Below, one piece after another: positions 36,022 through 46,740 of a stretch of 64,000 nt of DNA. The notes beneath the pieces were generated by a model. That model had not been told where the DNA came from, made no database searches, and saw only the letters and a list, made by a program, of their open reading frames with translations. Where the stretch lies: positions 310,001-374,000 of the forward strand of contig NZ_LT629696.1 of the NCBI RefSeq assembly GCF_900100265.1. The letters are read 5' to 3'. Both the position numbers and the translations under genes were made by a program. The number at the start of each line of letters is the position of its first letter. The stretch's first letter is position 1. Source of the stretch: Leifsonia sp. 466MF. Its GTDB lineage: Bacteria > Actinomycetota > Actinomycetes > Actinomycetales > Microbacteriaceae.

Positions 36022-36082
36022 CGAGATTTGCGCCAAATCTCCGGTATGAGCCCGTCATAACCGCGATTTGGCGCAAATCTCG
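36022..36082. repeat. Composite palindrome with 18-bp perfect arms between convergent genes
   Basis: The arm CGAGATTTGCGCCAAATC (36022-36039) is perfectly complementary to 36065-36082, with a 25-base loop that holds a second pairing (GGT-ATGA near 36043 with TCAT-AACC near 36055). Each arm also folds on itself (ATTTG...CAAAT). It fills the gap between the acyl-CoA oxidase and mdh genes and probably serves as a bidirectional terminator. Its AT-rich arms in a GC-rich genome suggest an interspersed palindromic repeat. Confidence 0.8.
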
Positions 36083-36105
36083 CAGATGGGGCGGCGAGAC
36101 CGGGG

Positions 36106-38048
<1,943 letters not shown>

Positions 38049-38065
38049 ACCGCTACCCTCAAGCC

Positions 38066-39043
38066 ATGCGGAGCCTGTACCCCGAGATCGAGCCGTACGA
38101 CAGCGGAATGCTGGACGTCGGCGACGGCCAGCAGCTGTACTGGGAGGTCAGCGGCAATCCCGAGGGGAAACCGGTCGTGTTCCTGCACGGCGGCCCGGGC
38201 GGCGGCACGACGCCGGCCCACCGACGGCTGTTCGATCCGGAGCGCTACCGCATCGTGCTGTTCGATCAGCGAATGTGCGGCCGCAGCCTCCCGCATGCCA
38301 GCGAGCCGGAGGCCGACCTCAGCGTCAACACGACCTGGCACCTGGTGGACGACATCGAGCGTCTGCGCGAGCACCTCGGCGTCGACCGTTGGCAGGTGTT
38401 CGGCGGTTCGTGGGGCAGCACCCTGGCGCTGGCGTACGCGGAGACGCATCCCGAGCGGGTCACCGAGCTCGTGCTGCGCGGCATCTTCACGCTGCGCGCG
38501 CACGAGCTGGACTGGTTCTACGAGGGCGGCGCGTCCGCGCTGTTCCCGGATCTCTGGGAGGGGTTCCTGGAGCCCGTCCCCGAGGGCGAGCGGTCACGTC
38601 TGATGCGTGCGTACAACCGCCTGCTGTTCGACACGGACCCGGCCGTGCACCTGCCCGCCGCCGTCGCGTGGTCGCGCTGGGAGTCGTCCACGATCACCCT
38701 GCTGCCGCGGCCGGAGCTCGTCGAGGCGTTCACCGAGCCGACGCATGCCGTCGCGTTCGCGCGCATCGAGAACCACTTCTTCGTCAACGGCGGTTGGTTC
38801 GAGGAGGGCCAGCTGATCCGGGATGCGGAGAAGCTCGCCGGGATCCCCACCGTGATCGTGCAGGGCCGCTACGACGTGTGCACGCCGCCGATGACCGCGT
38901 GGGACCTGCATCGTGCGCTCCCGGAGGCGGACCTGCGGGTGATCCCGGATGCCGGGCACGCGTTCGACGAGCCGGGCATCCTGGATGCGCTGATCGAGGC
39001 GACCGACCGCTTCGCCGACGAGGACGGGGACTCAGCCGGCTAG
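38066..39043 (+). CDS. pip: Prolyl aminopeptidase
   Basis: The protein has 325 residues. Its hallmarks are VFLHGGPGGGTTPAHRRLFDP, FDQRMCGRS (usually FDQRGxGRS, with Met replacing Gly here), the nucleophile GGSWGSTLAL (Ser115), VQGRYDVCTPP with the acid Asp, and DAGHAFDEPG with the His. It removes N-terminal proline from peptides in the cytoplasm. Its 3' end overlaps the tagD-like gene tail-to-tail by 12 bases. Confidence 0.92.
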   Translation: MRSLYPEIEPYDSGMLDVGDGQQLYWEVSGNPEGKPVVFLHGGPGGGTTPAHRRLFDPERYRIVLFDQRMCGRSLPHASEPEADLSVNTTWHLVDDIERLREHLGVDRWQVFGGSWGSTLALAYAETHPERVTELVLRGIFTLRAHELDWFYEGGASALFPDLWEGFLEPVPEGERSRLMRAYNRLLFDTDPAVHLPAAVAWSRWESSTITLLPRPELVEAFTEPTHAVAFARIENHFFVNGGWFEEGQLIRDAEKLAGIPTVIVQGRYDVCTPPMTAWDLHRALPEADLRVIPDAGHAFDEPGILDALIEATDRFADEDGDSAG

Positions 39044-39454
39044 GACCGCGAGCGCCTTCCGCAGCTGGGTGGATGACGTGGTCATCGTGTACGGGAAGTA
39101 CACGACCTCGACGCCGACGGCCGCGAACTCGCGCTCGAGCCGCATCCCCTTCTCGGTGCCGCGCCAGTCGTCGCCCTTGAAGAACACGTCGAACCGCAGT
39201 TCGCGCCAGGTGTCGAGCTTGTCGGGGACGGTCTCGGCGACCGCCTCGTCGACGTAGTCGATGCTCTGGACGATCTCCAGCCGCTCGGCGAGGGGGATGA
39301 CCGGGGTGATGCCCTTGGTGAGCTCCAGCATCTCGTCGGAGACGACGCCCGCGATCAGGTAGTCGCACTGGCTCTTGGCGTGTTTCAGGATGTTCAGGTG
39401 TCCGATGTGGAACAGATCGAACGCCCCTGCGGCGTAGCCGACGCGTCGGGTCAC
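39032..39454 (-). CDS. Cytidylyltransferase of the glycerol-3-phosphate (TagD/GCT) type
   Basis: This 140-residue protein shows the nucleotidyltransferase signature GAFDLFHIGHLNIL (HxGH), FKGDDWRGTEKG and TTSSTQLRKAL, matching TagD-like enzymes that make CDP-glycerol, or related CDP-polyols, from CTP. Within this locus a CDP-alcohol phosphotransferase (50786) could use the product. The GTG start at 39454 has a strong AAGGGGGGAAG ribosome site. The upstream region carries two copies of the repeated 17-bp element. Confidence 0.85.
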   Translation of the reverse strand: MTRRVGYAAGAFDLFHIGHLNILKHAKSQCDYLIAGVVSDEMLELTKGITPVIPLAERLEIVQSIDYVDEAVAETVPDKLDTWRELRFDVFFKGDDWRGTEKGMRLEREFAAVGVEVVYFPYTMTTSSTQLRKALAVLAG

Positions 39455-39470
39455 GGGCTTCCCCCCTTGG

Positions 39471-39518
39471 TTTGAGATTTCCTCACCTATTCTGGCGGAT
39501 TAGTGAGGATTTGTCACC
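39471..39518. promoter_or_regulatory. Two copies of the locus-specific 17-bp element upstream of the tagD-like gene
   Basis: AGTGA-N7-TCACC occurs exactly at 39502-39518, and a related TTTGA-N7-TCACC at 39471-39487. Read on the minus strand they are direct repeats spaced 31 bases, about three helical turns, ending 16 bases before the GTG. The element recurs at 45607, 49436, 63034 and 63107. It resembles the BldD-type half-sites (AGTGA/TCACC) known from Streptomyces, but the regulator is not identified. Confidence 0.55.
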
Positions 39519-39558
39519 AAGTGATCTCGGGGTGCGCTGAATGTGCCCTGTGCGGGTG

Positions 39559-40146
39559 TCAGGCGGTCTGTGCGGCCTCCAGGAGCGCAGGTGCGATGCG
39601 CTGTACCAGCGGCTCGATCTGGCCGAGTGCCGCCTGATACGCGGCCTCACCCCGGCCGTACGGATCGAGGATGTCGCCCTCGTCGTATCCCCGGCGGGTG
39701 GGAGCGCCGAGCGAGCGGATGCGGAGCGCCGGACGGTGTGCCGCCGCCCACGCGACGAGCTCGCGCAGGTCCGAGCCCTCTGGCGCCCCGACGATCGCGT
39801 CGGCGAACTCCGTCAGGGTGAAGGCGCGGCGCACGATCCGCGGCTCGTGCTCGGTCACCCAGGCGAGATGTTGCTGCGTCGCGGTGAGCACCAGGTCGGA
39901 ACCGGCGAGCAGCTGTCGATCCGCCTGCCGGGCGACGAACTCGGAGACGTCGATCCCGCGGTCCTCCAGCAGGCGGTCCATGGGCGGGTTCACCGGCCAG
40001 CCGCGCTCCGCGTGCGTCCCAGCGGAGTGCACGTGGAAGCGCGGATCGGACTCGAGCGCCTGAGCCAGCAGGAACTCCATCGCGGGGGAGCGGCAGATGT
40101 TCCCCGTGCAGACGGTGAGGATGCGGAAGGTGTCGGAGCCGGGCAT
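39559..40146 (-). CDS. Low-molecular-weight protein tyrosine phosphatase (Wzb-like)
   Basis: This 195-residue protein has the active-site loop VCTGNICRSP (Cys13, Arg19) near the N-terminus and the general-acid motif ILDPYGRG near the C-terminus, both intact. In exopolysaccharide loci this enzyme dephosphorylates the Wzc tyrosine kinase, here encoded at 52346. ATG 40146 is preceded by GGAAG; a longer in-frame start at 40296 gives a non-conserved Arg-rich leader and is rejected. Confidence 0.92.
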   Translation of the reverse strand: MPGSDTFRILTVCTGNICRSPAMEFLLAQALESDPRFHVHSAGTHAERGWPVNPPMDRLLEDRGIDVSEFVARQADRQLLAGSDLVLTATQQHLAWVTEHEPRIVRRAFTLTEFADAIVGAPEGSDLRELVAWAAAHRPALRIRSLGAPTRRGYDEGDILDPYGRGEAAYQAALGQIEPLVQRIAPALLEAAQTA

Positions 40147-40385
40147 GCAGCCATTCTTCCGGAAACGCCCGGGAAGGGGCCGACGGCTGCGAAGCGCCTG
40201 GCTGGGCCACCCGAAAGGGGGGGTGTATCGCCATAGCGTGTCGACAGGGACGCGCGATAGATTTAACGGTTTTGGTTCGCGGACTCGCAGGGGCACGTGC
40301 TAGCTTCTTGTCAGCTCCGCGCAGAAGGCCTGGTCTCACCTCTGTGTTTTTCTGTTCGCGAACTATCAGTATTGGAAGACAGTCC
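40147..40385 (+). other. Leader of the beta-helix gene
   Basis: These 239 bases between divergent genes hold no coding signal. A run of seven G (40218-40224) and an AT-rich patch (GATAGATTTAACGGTTTTGG, about 40256-40275) suggest promoter material. GGAAG lies 9 bases before the ATG. I see no copy of the repeated 17-bp element here. Confidence 0.35.
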
Positions 40386-43037
40386 ATGGTCCGCAAGGCC
40401 AGACACCGCCTCACCAACACCCAAAAGTCCCCCGCTCCCCGCATCTTCACCCGCAACATCGTCGTCACCGCTGTGGCGACGGTCGCCACCGCCGGTATCG
40501 CCGTCTTCGGCCTGCCGGCGATCACGGCGTCGGCTGCACCCTCCAACTACGTCGTCGGCAGCCAGCTGGTCTCCGACGACTTCTCTCGCGTCACAGCGGG
40601 TGGATGGGGCAGCGCGCCGGTCGGCGGCGCCTACCGGACCACCGGCACGACGCCCTTCTCGGCGACCGGCGACGCCGGCAGCATGACACTGCCGCGTCCC
40701 GGCTCGTCGCTCACGGCGACCCTGCCGTCGGTCACCGCCGGTGACGTCACGACGTCGGCGACGATCGACGTCCCGCGCATCCCCTCCGGGGGTAACGGCA
40801 TCTTCGCCGGTGTGCAGACCCGCGTCGCCGCCGGCTCGTACTATCAGGCCAACATCCGGGTGAACGCCACAGGCGCCCTCACCCTCACGATCCTCCGCAT
40901 CAACGGCTCCACGGCCGACCAGACGACGGTCGGCAAGGAGATCCGGGTCGCGACCGGCCTCAAGGCCGGGGCATCGGTGCACCTCGAGTTCCAGGCGACC
41001 GGGTCGAACCCCGTCCACCTGCAGGCTCGCGCCTGGCCTGAGGGCCAGGCGAAGCCGGACTGGCAGTCCGTCGCCGACGACTCCAGCGCGAAGCGACTGA
41101 CCTCCGCGGGCAGCCTCGCCGCCTGGTCGTACGTCTCCGGCTCGACCGCCGCTCAGCCTGTCGCGTTCGACACGCTCGCGGCGTCGACGCTGAAGCCGGT
41201 GGAGGAGACCCCGACGCCGACTCCGACGCCGACCACCACTCCGACGCAGACGCCGACCCCGACGCAGACGCCGACACCCCAGCCGAGCGAGCCGACCGCA
41301 CCGGTCGACCCCGCGCCGCCGGTCACCCCGCCGACGCCGCCGCAGCCCGCTCCGACCGGCGACCCGTCGATCGACACGTCCGGCACCCGCTTCCCGACGG
41401 GCGCGGCCGCCATCGGCAGCACCGCGTACGCGGTTCCCGCCGGCGCCCTGCTCGTGGCCCCGAACGGCTCCGACACCGGAGCGGGGACGGCATCCAGCCC
41501 GTTCCGCACTGTGCAGCACGCCATCGACGTCGCCGGGAACGGCGCGACGATCGTCCTGCGAGCCGGCAGCTACCACGAGTCGCTGACCGTGCCCGCGACG
41601 AAGAAGCTGACCATCCAGTCGTACCCGAAGGAGGCCGCCTACCTCGACGGCAGCTCCGTCGTGAAGGGCTGGACGCAGAGCGGCACCACCTGGGTCGCCG
41701 GAGGCTGGAACCACGTCTTCGACTCCAGCCCCACCTACACGCGCGGCGCCGGCGACGGCTCCACGCCGGGCTGGCAGTGGCTGAACCCGTCGTACCCGAT
41801 GGCCGCGCACCCCGACCAGGTCTGGATCGGCAATGCCGCCCAGCAGCAGGTCGCGAGCCGGTCGCAGGTCCGCCCGGGCACCTTCTACTACGACACCGCG
41901 GGCAAGACGCTCGTGCTCGGAACCAACCCGGGCAGCCAGGAGGTGCGCGCGAGCGACCTGCAGAAGGCGATCAGCGTCCAGTCCGCCGGCTTCGTCCTGA
42001 AGGGCGTCGGGGTGCGCCGCTACGCGCCTTCGGTCCCCGACATGGGTGCGGTCACCGCGTGGAAGGGCGGAGCGCTCTTCGAGAACGTCTCCTTCACCGA
42101 CAACGCCACCACCGGTGTCTCGCTGGGCGGCGACGGCAACACCCTGCGCTCCGTCACGGCGGCCCGGAACGGCCTCCTCGGTGTCCACGCGAACTACTCC
42201 GACCACCTGACGCTCGACGGCGTGCTGGCCGCGGACAACAACGCCGAGCACTTCAACACCTCGCCGGTCTCGGGAGGCGTGAAGATCACGCGATCGCGGA
42301 TCATCGACATCCGTGACAGCGCGTTCCTGCGCAACCAGGCGGCCGGGCTGTGGCTCGACGAGTCGGTCTACGGCATGACGATCGCGCACAACGACGCCAT
42401 CGGCAACGCGGGCAACGGCATCTCGCTGGAGATCTCGTCGACCGCGACCCTGGTGGACAACGTCGCGTCGCGGAACACCTCGGCCGGCATCAAGCTGAAC
42501 AACATCAGCTCGGCCAAGGTGTGGAACAACACGCTCAGCGACAACGCGCGCAACCTCGACATCACGCAGGACTCGCGTCGGGGCAACAACGCGTCGGACG
42601 CCGGTCACGACCCGCGCCAGGCGTTCCCGGACCCGACCATGACCTGGATCACCGGGCCGGTCACCATCCGGAACAACGTCATCTCCGGCGGGACGGGCAA
42701 CTGCCTGCTGTGCGTCGAGGACTACTCGCACCAGCTGTCCGCCGAGCGGATGCAGATCAGCAGCGATTACAACCTGTATCGCAGGGCCTCGGCTTCGTCC
42801 CCGTCGTGGGCGGTGATCTGGTCCCGCGGCGCCGGTGACCCGGCCGTGTACTCCACGTTCTCGGCATTCACGTCGGCGACCGGGCAGGAGGCGCACAGCA
42901 CGATCGCGGAGAACGCACCGTCGCTCGCGCCCTCGCAGCTGATCGCGTCGGTGGTCGGCGCGGCCACGGCCCTCCCCGGCGACATCGCGTCGCTGATCGG
43001 GAAGCCGGCCGGCACCGTCCACGTCGGCGCCTGGTAA
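40386..43037 (+). CDS. Secreted right-handed beta-helix protein of the exopolysaccharide locus
   Basis: The protein has 883 residues. A long signal peptide ends near ITASAAP (about 51). Residues 55-265 form a module (DDFSRVTAGGWGSAPVGGAY to the FDTLAAS end) that also forms the C-terminus of the 1573-residue protein at 56478. A Pro/Thr linker (about 275-325) leads to a parallel beta-helix of pectate-lyase/alginate-epimerase type: ALLVAPNGSDTGAGTASSPF opens it, and repeated N-rich coils such as NDAIGNAGNGISLE follow. Such folds cleave or epimerise acidic polysaccharides. A catalytic assignment is not possible. It probably acts on the polymer made by this locus. Confidence 0.85.
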   Translation: MVRKARHRLTNTQKSPAPRIFTRNIVVTAVATVATAGIAVFGLPAITASAAPSNYVVGSQLVSDDFSRVTAGGWGSAPVGGAYRTTGTTPFSATGDAGSMTLPRPGSSLTATLPSVTAGDVTTSATIDVPRIPSGGNGIFAGVQTRVAAGSYYQANIRVNATGALTLTILRINGSTADQTTVGKEIRVATGLKAGASVHLEFQATGSNPVHLQARAWPEGQAKPDWQSVADDSSAKRLTSAGSLAAWSYVSGSTAAQPVAFDTLAASTLKPVEETPTPTPTPTTTPTQTPTPTQTPTPQPSEPTAPVDPAPPVTPPTPPQPAPTGDPSIDTSGTRFPTGAAAIGSTAYAVPAGALLVAPNGSDTGAGTASSPFRTVQHAIDVAGNGATIVLRAGSYHESLTVPATKKLTIQSYPKEAAYLDGSSVVKGWTQSGTTWVAGGWNHVFDSSPTYTRGAGDGSTPGWQWLNPSYPMAAHPDQVWIGNAAQQQVASRSQVRPGTFYYDTAGKTLVLGTNPGSQEVRASDLQKAISVQSAGFVLKGVGVRRYAPSVPDMGAVTAWKGGALFENVSFTDNATTGVSLGGDGNTLRSVTAARNGLLGVHANYSDHLTLDGVLAADNNAEHFNTSPVSGGVKITRSRIIDIRDSAFLRNQAAGLWLDESVYGMTIAHNDAIGNAGNGISLEISSTATLVDNVASRNTSAGIKLNNISSAKVWNNTLSDNARNLDITQDSRRGNNASDAGHDPRQAFPDPTMTWITGPVTIRNNVISGGTGNCLLCVEDYSHQLSAERMQISSDYNLYRRASASSPSWAVIWSRGAGDPAVYSTFSAFTSATGQEAHSTIAENAPSLAPSQLIASVVGAATALPGDIASLIGKPAGTVHVGAW

Positions 43038-43065
43038 CAGCGGGGCGCCCGCAGCGCGGGTTCCT

Positions 43066-44421
43066 CTAGAGCACGTCCTCTCGGCCGTCGTCGGGCACTT
43101 CCGCCCGACGGCGGCCGAGGTCGTGTGTGACGTACCAGAGGTTGGGCAGCACCTGGCAGACCAGGACGCTGATCGCGGAGCCGATGATCGGTCCGCCGGC
43201 ACCGATGACGCCGATCAGCCACCAGGAGAGCACGAGGTTCAGGGGCACGCTGGCGACGATCGGCCAGACCTGGAAGGTGAGGCCGCGCTTGTCGGTCATG
43301 TACATGCCCGCCGGGTATTTGGCGGCCTGCAGGGCGACGAAGACCACGAACCCGCCGACCAGCCACGGGTCGAGGGTGAACCTGTCGCCCGCGATGAAGT
43401 GGGTGAGCAGCGGCGAGAGCGCGGCGAGCAGGAGTCCCAGTCCGAGGCCGCCGGCGAGGAACCACATCGTCGGCTTCATCGGCGACTCGATGCGCGACTC
43501 CGACCGGGCCCGCGCATAGATCGGCCAGAGTGCGACGCCCGCGGCGGCGATGGTCTGCACGACCAGGCCGAACAGCTGGGAGGCGAGGTTGTACTGCGCG
43601 AGTTCGGTGCCGGTGGTCAGGTGGCTGAGCAGGAGGCGGTCCGTCTGCATGGCGATCGGGAGGGCGACCATCTGCACGAGCATCGGCCACGCGACGCCCA
43701 TGGCAGGAACGCCCGGGTAGCGCCGGGGGAACGGCACCTCGCGGAGGGCCTTCCCGATCTGCGGACGGATGAGCCGCGCTGCGACCAGGAGGCAGATCAG
43801 CGATGCGAGGCCGTTGGCGATGTACGAGAGAACCGCGAGGAAGCTGCCCGCCGGAGCCGACAGGGCCACCAGGGTCGCGAGCCCGAGGAACATCGCCGGG
43901 GCGACGACGGCCTGGCTGGCGGTCTGGGTGCTGGTGCGGCCGAGCCCGACGAGCACGCGCGAACCGACCGTGAGCGGCAGTACCAGCGCGAACGTGCCGA
44001 GGCACAGGAACGCGGCGAGACTCCCGCCGTCCGGCAGCAGCGCACCGCCGAGGATGGCCGGCCACCAGCCGAGCAGCGAGATCACGAGGCCCACGCCGAC
44101 GATGGCGGCGGCGGAGCACAGCAGGATGCGGAAGGCCGTCACGATCGTGCTGCGGACCAGACGGTCGGACGCCGGTTTGTCGGAGCCGGCCACCGCGTTG
44201 ATGACGACGGCCGCGATCCCGAGGTCCGCGAACGGCAGCAGGGCGGGAAGCGCCGCGAGCAGGCCGTACTGGGCGTAGGCGTCGGTGCCGAAGTTCTGGA
44301 TGATGAGCCGGCTGTTGACGATGCCGATGAGCCCGGAGATGCCCATCACGACGACTTTGATGACCGCCGTCGACCCGACAGCGCGCACCATCCCGGTGCG
44401 CTGCGGCTTCACGGTCGTCAT
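43066..44421 (-). CDS. Wzx-type polysaccharide flippase (MATE/MOP superfamily)
   Basis: The protein has 451 residues and about twelve to fourteen hydrophobic segments. The N-terminal GISGLIGIVNSRLIIQNFGTDAYAQYGLLAALP region is typical of lipid-linked oligosaccharide flippases, and there is no signal peptide. It would move undecaprenyl-PP-linked repeat units across the membrane for polymerisation by the Wzy-like protein at 53873. Its ATG overlaps the TGA of the upstream glycosyltransferase, so the two are coupled. Confidence 0.88.
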   Translation of the reverse strand: MTTVKPQRTGMVRAVGSTAVIKVVVMGISGLIGIVNSRLIIQNFGTDAYAQYGLLAALPALLPFADLGIAAVVINAVAGSDKPASDRLVRSTIVTAFRILLCSAAAIVGVGLVISLLGWWPAILGGALLPDGGSLAAFLCLGTFALVLPLTVGSRVLVGLGRTSTQTASQAVVAPAMFLGLATLVALSAPAGSFLAVLSYIANGLASLICLLVAARLIRPQIGKALREVPFPRRYPGVPAMGVAWPMLVQMVALPIAMQTDRLLLSHLTTGTELAQYNLASQLFGLVVQTIAAAGVALWPIYARARSESRIESPMKPTMWFLAGGLGLGLLLAALSPLLTHFIAGDRFTLDPWLVGGFVVFVALQAAKYPAGMYMTDKRGLTFQVWPIVASVPLNLVLSWWLIGVIGAGGPIIGSAISVLVCQVLPNLWYVTHDLGRRRAEVPDDGREDVL

Positions 44422-45524
44422 GCCGGCACCTGCTCTTCGAACAGGGCGCGACCGGCGGCGATGCGGCCGTCGACGGCGGGAAGGGCGGAGCGGATGTCGG
44501 CGGCCGTGCGGTGGCGGGCGAGCGCCGCATCCACCCCGTCGGCGATGCGCGCGGCGTCGGCGTCCCCCGGGAGGACGATGTGGCCGGCGTCGATGAGGAA
44601 CTCGGCGATGCCGGTCTCCGACGTGGTGACGACCTCGCAACCGTGCGCGAGGGCTTCCACCAGCGGAAGGCCGATCTGCTCACGCCAGTCGCCGACCCGG
44701 CGTGACGGCAGCACGAGGACGTGCGCGCGGAGCAGTTCGGTGTGGATGACGTCCCTCGGCGGATCGACGAGGAGCCGGATCGAGGGGTCGGCGTCGGCCG
44801 CGGCCCGTGCCTCGTCGAGCATCCCGCCCGACCCGATCAGCGTCAGCGTCGCCAGCGGGCGCCGGGAGCGGATGGCCGGCCAGGCGGCGAGCACGTCGCC
44901 GAAGCCCTTGCGCGGAGAGAAGGCGCCGAGGAAGACGACGCCGTCGGGGTCGCGCTGGACCGTCCGCTCGGCGTCGCAGCGGCACGGGCTCGGGAGCGCT
45001 TCGACCGTCAGCTGGCGGCGGGGGCGGCGGGCGAAGGTCTCGCCGTAGAGGTCGCGGGCGCCGGGCGTCCCGTAGACGACGGTGTCGAGACGGTGCCAGA
45101 CGTAGGCGCTCAGCATCCGCTCGACGGCGCGGCGCAGGCGGCTGCGGAGGCGAGGCGGGCGGGCGGCGAAGGGGTCGAGGTTCTCGATCGCGTAGGTGGC
45201 GACTTCGGCGCGTGGTGCACCGAACAGGCGCTTGATTCCGAGTGCGGCGAGCACGGCGGCGGTCCGGGGGAGGGAATCGAGGTAGAGCGGCTCGTCGACC
45301 TCGACCCGGGTGATCCTGCTGCGGAGGGCCATCCGTGCCGCCGCGAGGCTGCCGGCCTGCGCGAGCTCGATACCGGAGGCGAGCTCAGGATCGAAGTCGT
45401 AGCGCTTCACTCGGTACACGATCGCCGCCGGGTCGAGTTCGTGGGCGCGCTCGAGATGCACGCTGCGCACCTGGTCGTACAGGCGGACGTGCTGGTGGTG
45501 AAGAGTTGGCGCTTCGCTGGCCAC
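44418..45524 (-). CDS. Glycosyltransferase (GT-B, family 4-like)
   Basis: The protein has 368 residues. The C-terminal donor-binding half contains GVVFLGAFSPRKGFGDVLAAW, LTLIGSGGMLDE, DVIHTELLRAHVLVLPS and IGLPLVEALAHGCEVVTT, the E-x7-E-like region of GT4 enzymes. The N-terminal half is less conserved, as expected for the acceptor domain. GTG 45524 is chosen because GGAG sits 7 bases before it; the frame stays open further upstream, but that sequence is not GT-like and crosses the AT-rich promoter region. It is coupled to the flippase. Confidence 0.85.
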   Translation of the reverse strand: MASEAPTLHHQHVRLYDQVRSVHLERAHELDPAAIVYRVKRYDFDPELASGIELAQAGSLAAARMALRSRITRVEVDEPLYLDSLPRTAAVLAALGIKRLFGAPRAEVATYAIENLDPFAARPPRLRSRLRRAVERMLSAYVWHRLDTVVYGTPGARDLYGETFARRPRRQLTVEALPSPCRCDAERTVQRDPDGVVFLGAFSPRKGFGDVLAAWPAIRSRRPLATLTLIGSGGMLDEARAAADADPSIRLLVDPPRDVIHTELLRAHVLVLPSRRVGDWREQIGLPLVEALAHGCEVVTTSETGIAEFLIDAGHIVLPGDADAARIADGVDAALARHRTAADIRSALPAVDGRIAAGRALFEEQVPA

Positions 45525-45606
45525 GGGCAGCTCCGGGGTCTGGTCGGGGCCCTCGAGTCGGGTGTCGGGCCTCTGCTCAGCGAGTCTAGACAGGCGGAGG
45601 CAAAAT

Positions 45607-45623
45607 AACGAGATATTCTCAAA
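45607..45623. promoter_or_regulatory. Degenerate copy of the 17-bp element between divergent glycosyltransferases
   Basis: AACGA-N7-TCAAA lies in the AT-rich centre of the 166-base divergent gap. Over 15 bases it matches 12 of those in the (minus-strand) copy at 49438-49452. It is weaker than the copies at 39502 and 63034. Confidence 0.35.
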
Positions 45624-45690
45624 AATGCACCCAGTCTTGGGGGTCGGCGCTGGCTCTGACCGCGGAACGGCCCCTAGGGTGGATCGCACC

Positions 45691-46740
45691 ATGACCGAGC
45701 CCGAGCGAATCGTCGTCCAGCAGTCCTTCCCGGATCCGCGGCCCACCACCAACCCCTACATCGTGATGCTGCGCGACGCGCTCACGTCGACGCCGGGTCT
45801 CGAGGTGCGCACGTTCTCGTGGCGGCGCGCGCTGCTCGGCCGGTACGACGTGTTCCACGCGCACTGGCCCGAGATCCTCGTCTCAGGGCAGAGCCGGATG
45901 AAGGCGCTCGTCCGCCAGGCGCTCACCGTCGTGCTCATCCTCAAGCTCCGCGTGACGCGGACGCCGATCGTGCGGACGGTCCACAACCTGCACCTGCCGG
46001 ACGGAATCTCCCGGCGCGAGCGCGCCATCCTCCGCTGGTTCGACCGGCGGACGACGCTGCGCATCCGGCTCAATCCCACCACACCGTTCCCGGACGGCAC
46101 GGCCTACGAGACGATCCTGCACGGCGACTACCGGGAGTGGTTCGGCCGCTATCCGCGTCCGGCGCGCGAGCACGGTCGGCTGGGCTACTTCGGGCTCATC
46201 CGCCGCTACAAGGGGGTCGAGCAGCTGCTGGAGGTCTTCGCCCGGGTCACTGGAGACGACCTGCGGCTGACCGTCGCGGGCAAGCCGTCCACCGAGGAGC
46301 TCGCCGAGACGATCCGCGCGCTCGCCGACCGCGACGAGCGTGTCCGGGTGCAACTGAGCTTCCTGCAGGACTCCGAGCTGGCGGACCTGGTCGGACGCAG
46401 CGAGCTGATCGTGCTGCCCTATCGCGACATGCACAACTCGGGAGGGGTGCTCACCGCGCTGTCACTCGATCGTCCGGTGCTCGTGCCCGACAACGAGACG
46501 ACGGCGGCGCTCGCCGAGGAGGTCGGACCCGCGTGGGTGAGCCGGTACGCCGAGCTCACGCCGGAGGTGATCCGCGACGCCGCCGAGCACGCCCGCGGCG
46601 TCGAGGGCCGGCCCGACCTGAGCGCGCGTTCGTGGGCGGACGCGGGGCCGCAGCACGCGACCGCGTACCTCCGGGCGATCGACCTCGTGCGCGGCGGCCG
46701 GAGTCGGCGCCGCAGCCGGGAGCAGACGGTCAGCTCCTGA
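45691..46740 (+). CDS. Glycosyltransferase (GT-B, family 4-like)
   Basis: The protein has 349 residues. The acceptor half includes DVFHAHWPEIL and TVHNLHLPDG, and the donor half GYFGLIRRYKGVEQLLEVF, LTVAGKPSTEEL and DSELADLVGRSELIVLPYRDMHNSGGVLTALSLDRPVL. This is the type of glycosyltransferase found in GumK-like exopolysaccharide assembly. It is divergent from the GT at 44418, and its 3' end overlaps the deacetylase gene by 11 bases. The sugar is not predictable. Confidence 0.87.
   Translation: MTEPERIVVQQSFPDPRPTTNPYIVMLRDALTSTPGLEVRTFSWRRALLGRYDVFHAHWPEILVSGQSRMKALVRQALTVVLILKLRVTRTPIVRTVHNLHLPDGISRRERAILRWFDRRTTLRIRLNPTTPFPDGTAYETILHGDYREWFGRYPRPAREHGRLGYFGLIRRYKGVEQLLEVFARVTGDDLRLTVAGKPSTEELAETIRALADRDERVRVQLSFLQDSELADLVGRSELIVLPYRDMHNSGGVLTALSLDRPVLVPDNETTAALAEEVGPAWVSRYAELTPEVIRDAAEHARGVEGRPDLSARSWADAGPQHATAYLRAIDLVRGGRSRRRSREQTVSS

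Noticed and set aside
40147..40296. Longer N-terminus for the tyrosine phosphatase (start at 40296)
   Set aside because: The family begins within a few residues of VCTGNICRSP, and GGAAG sits before ATG 40146.
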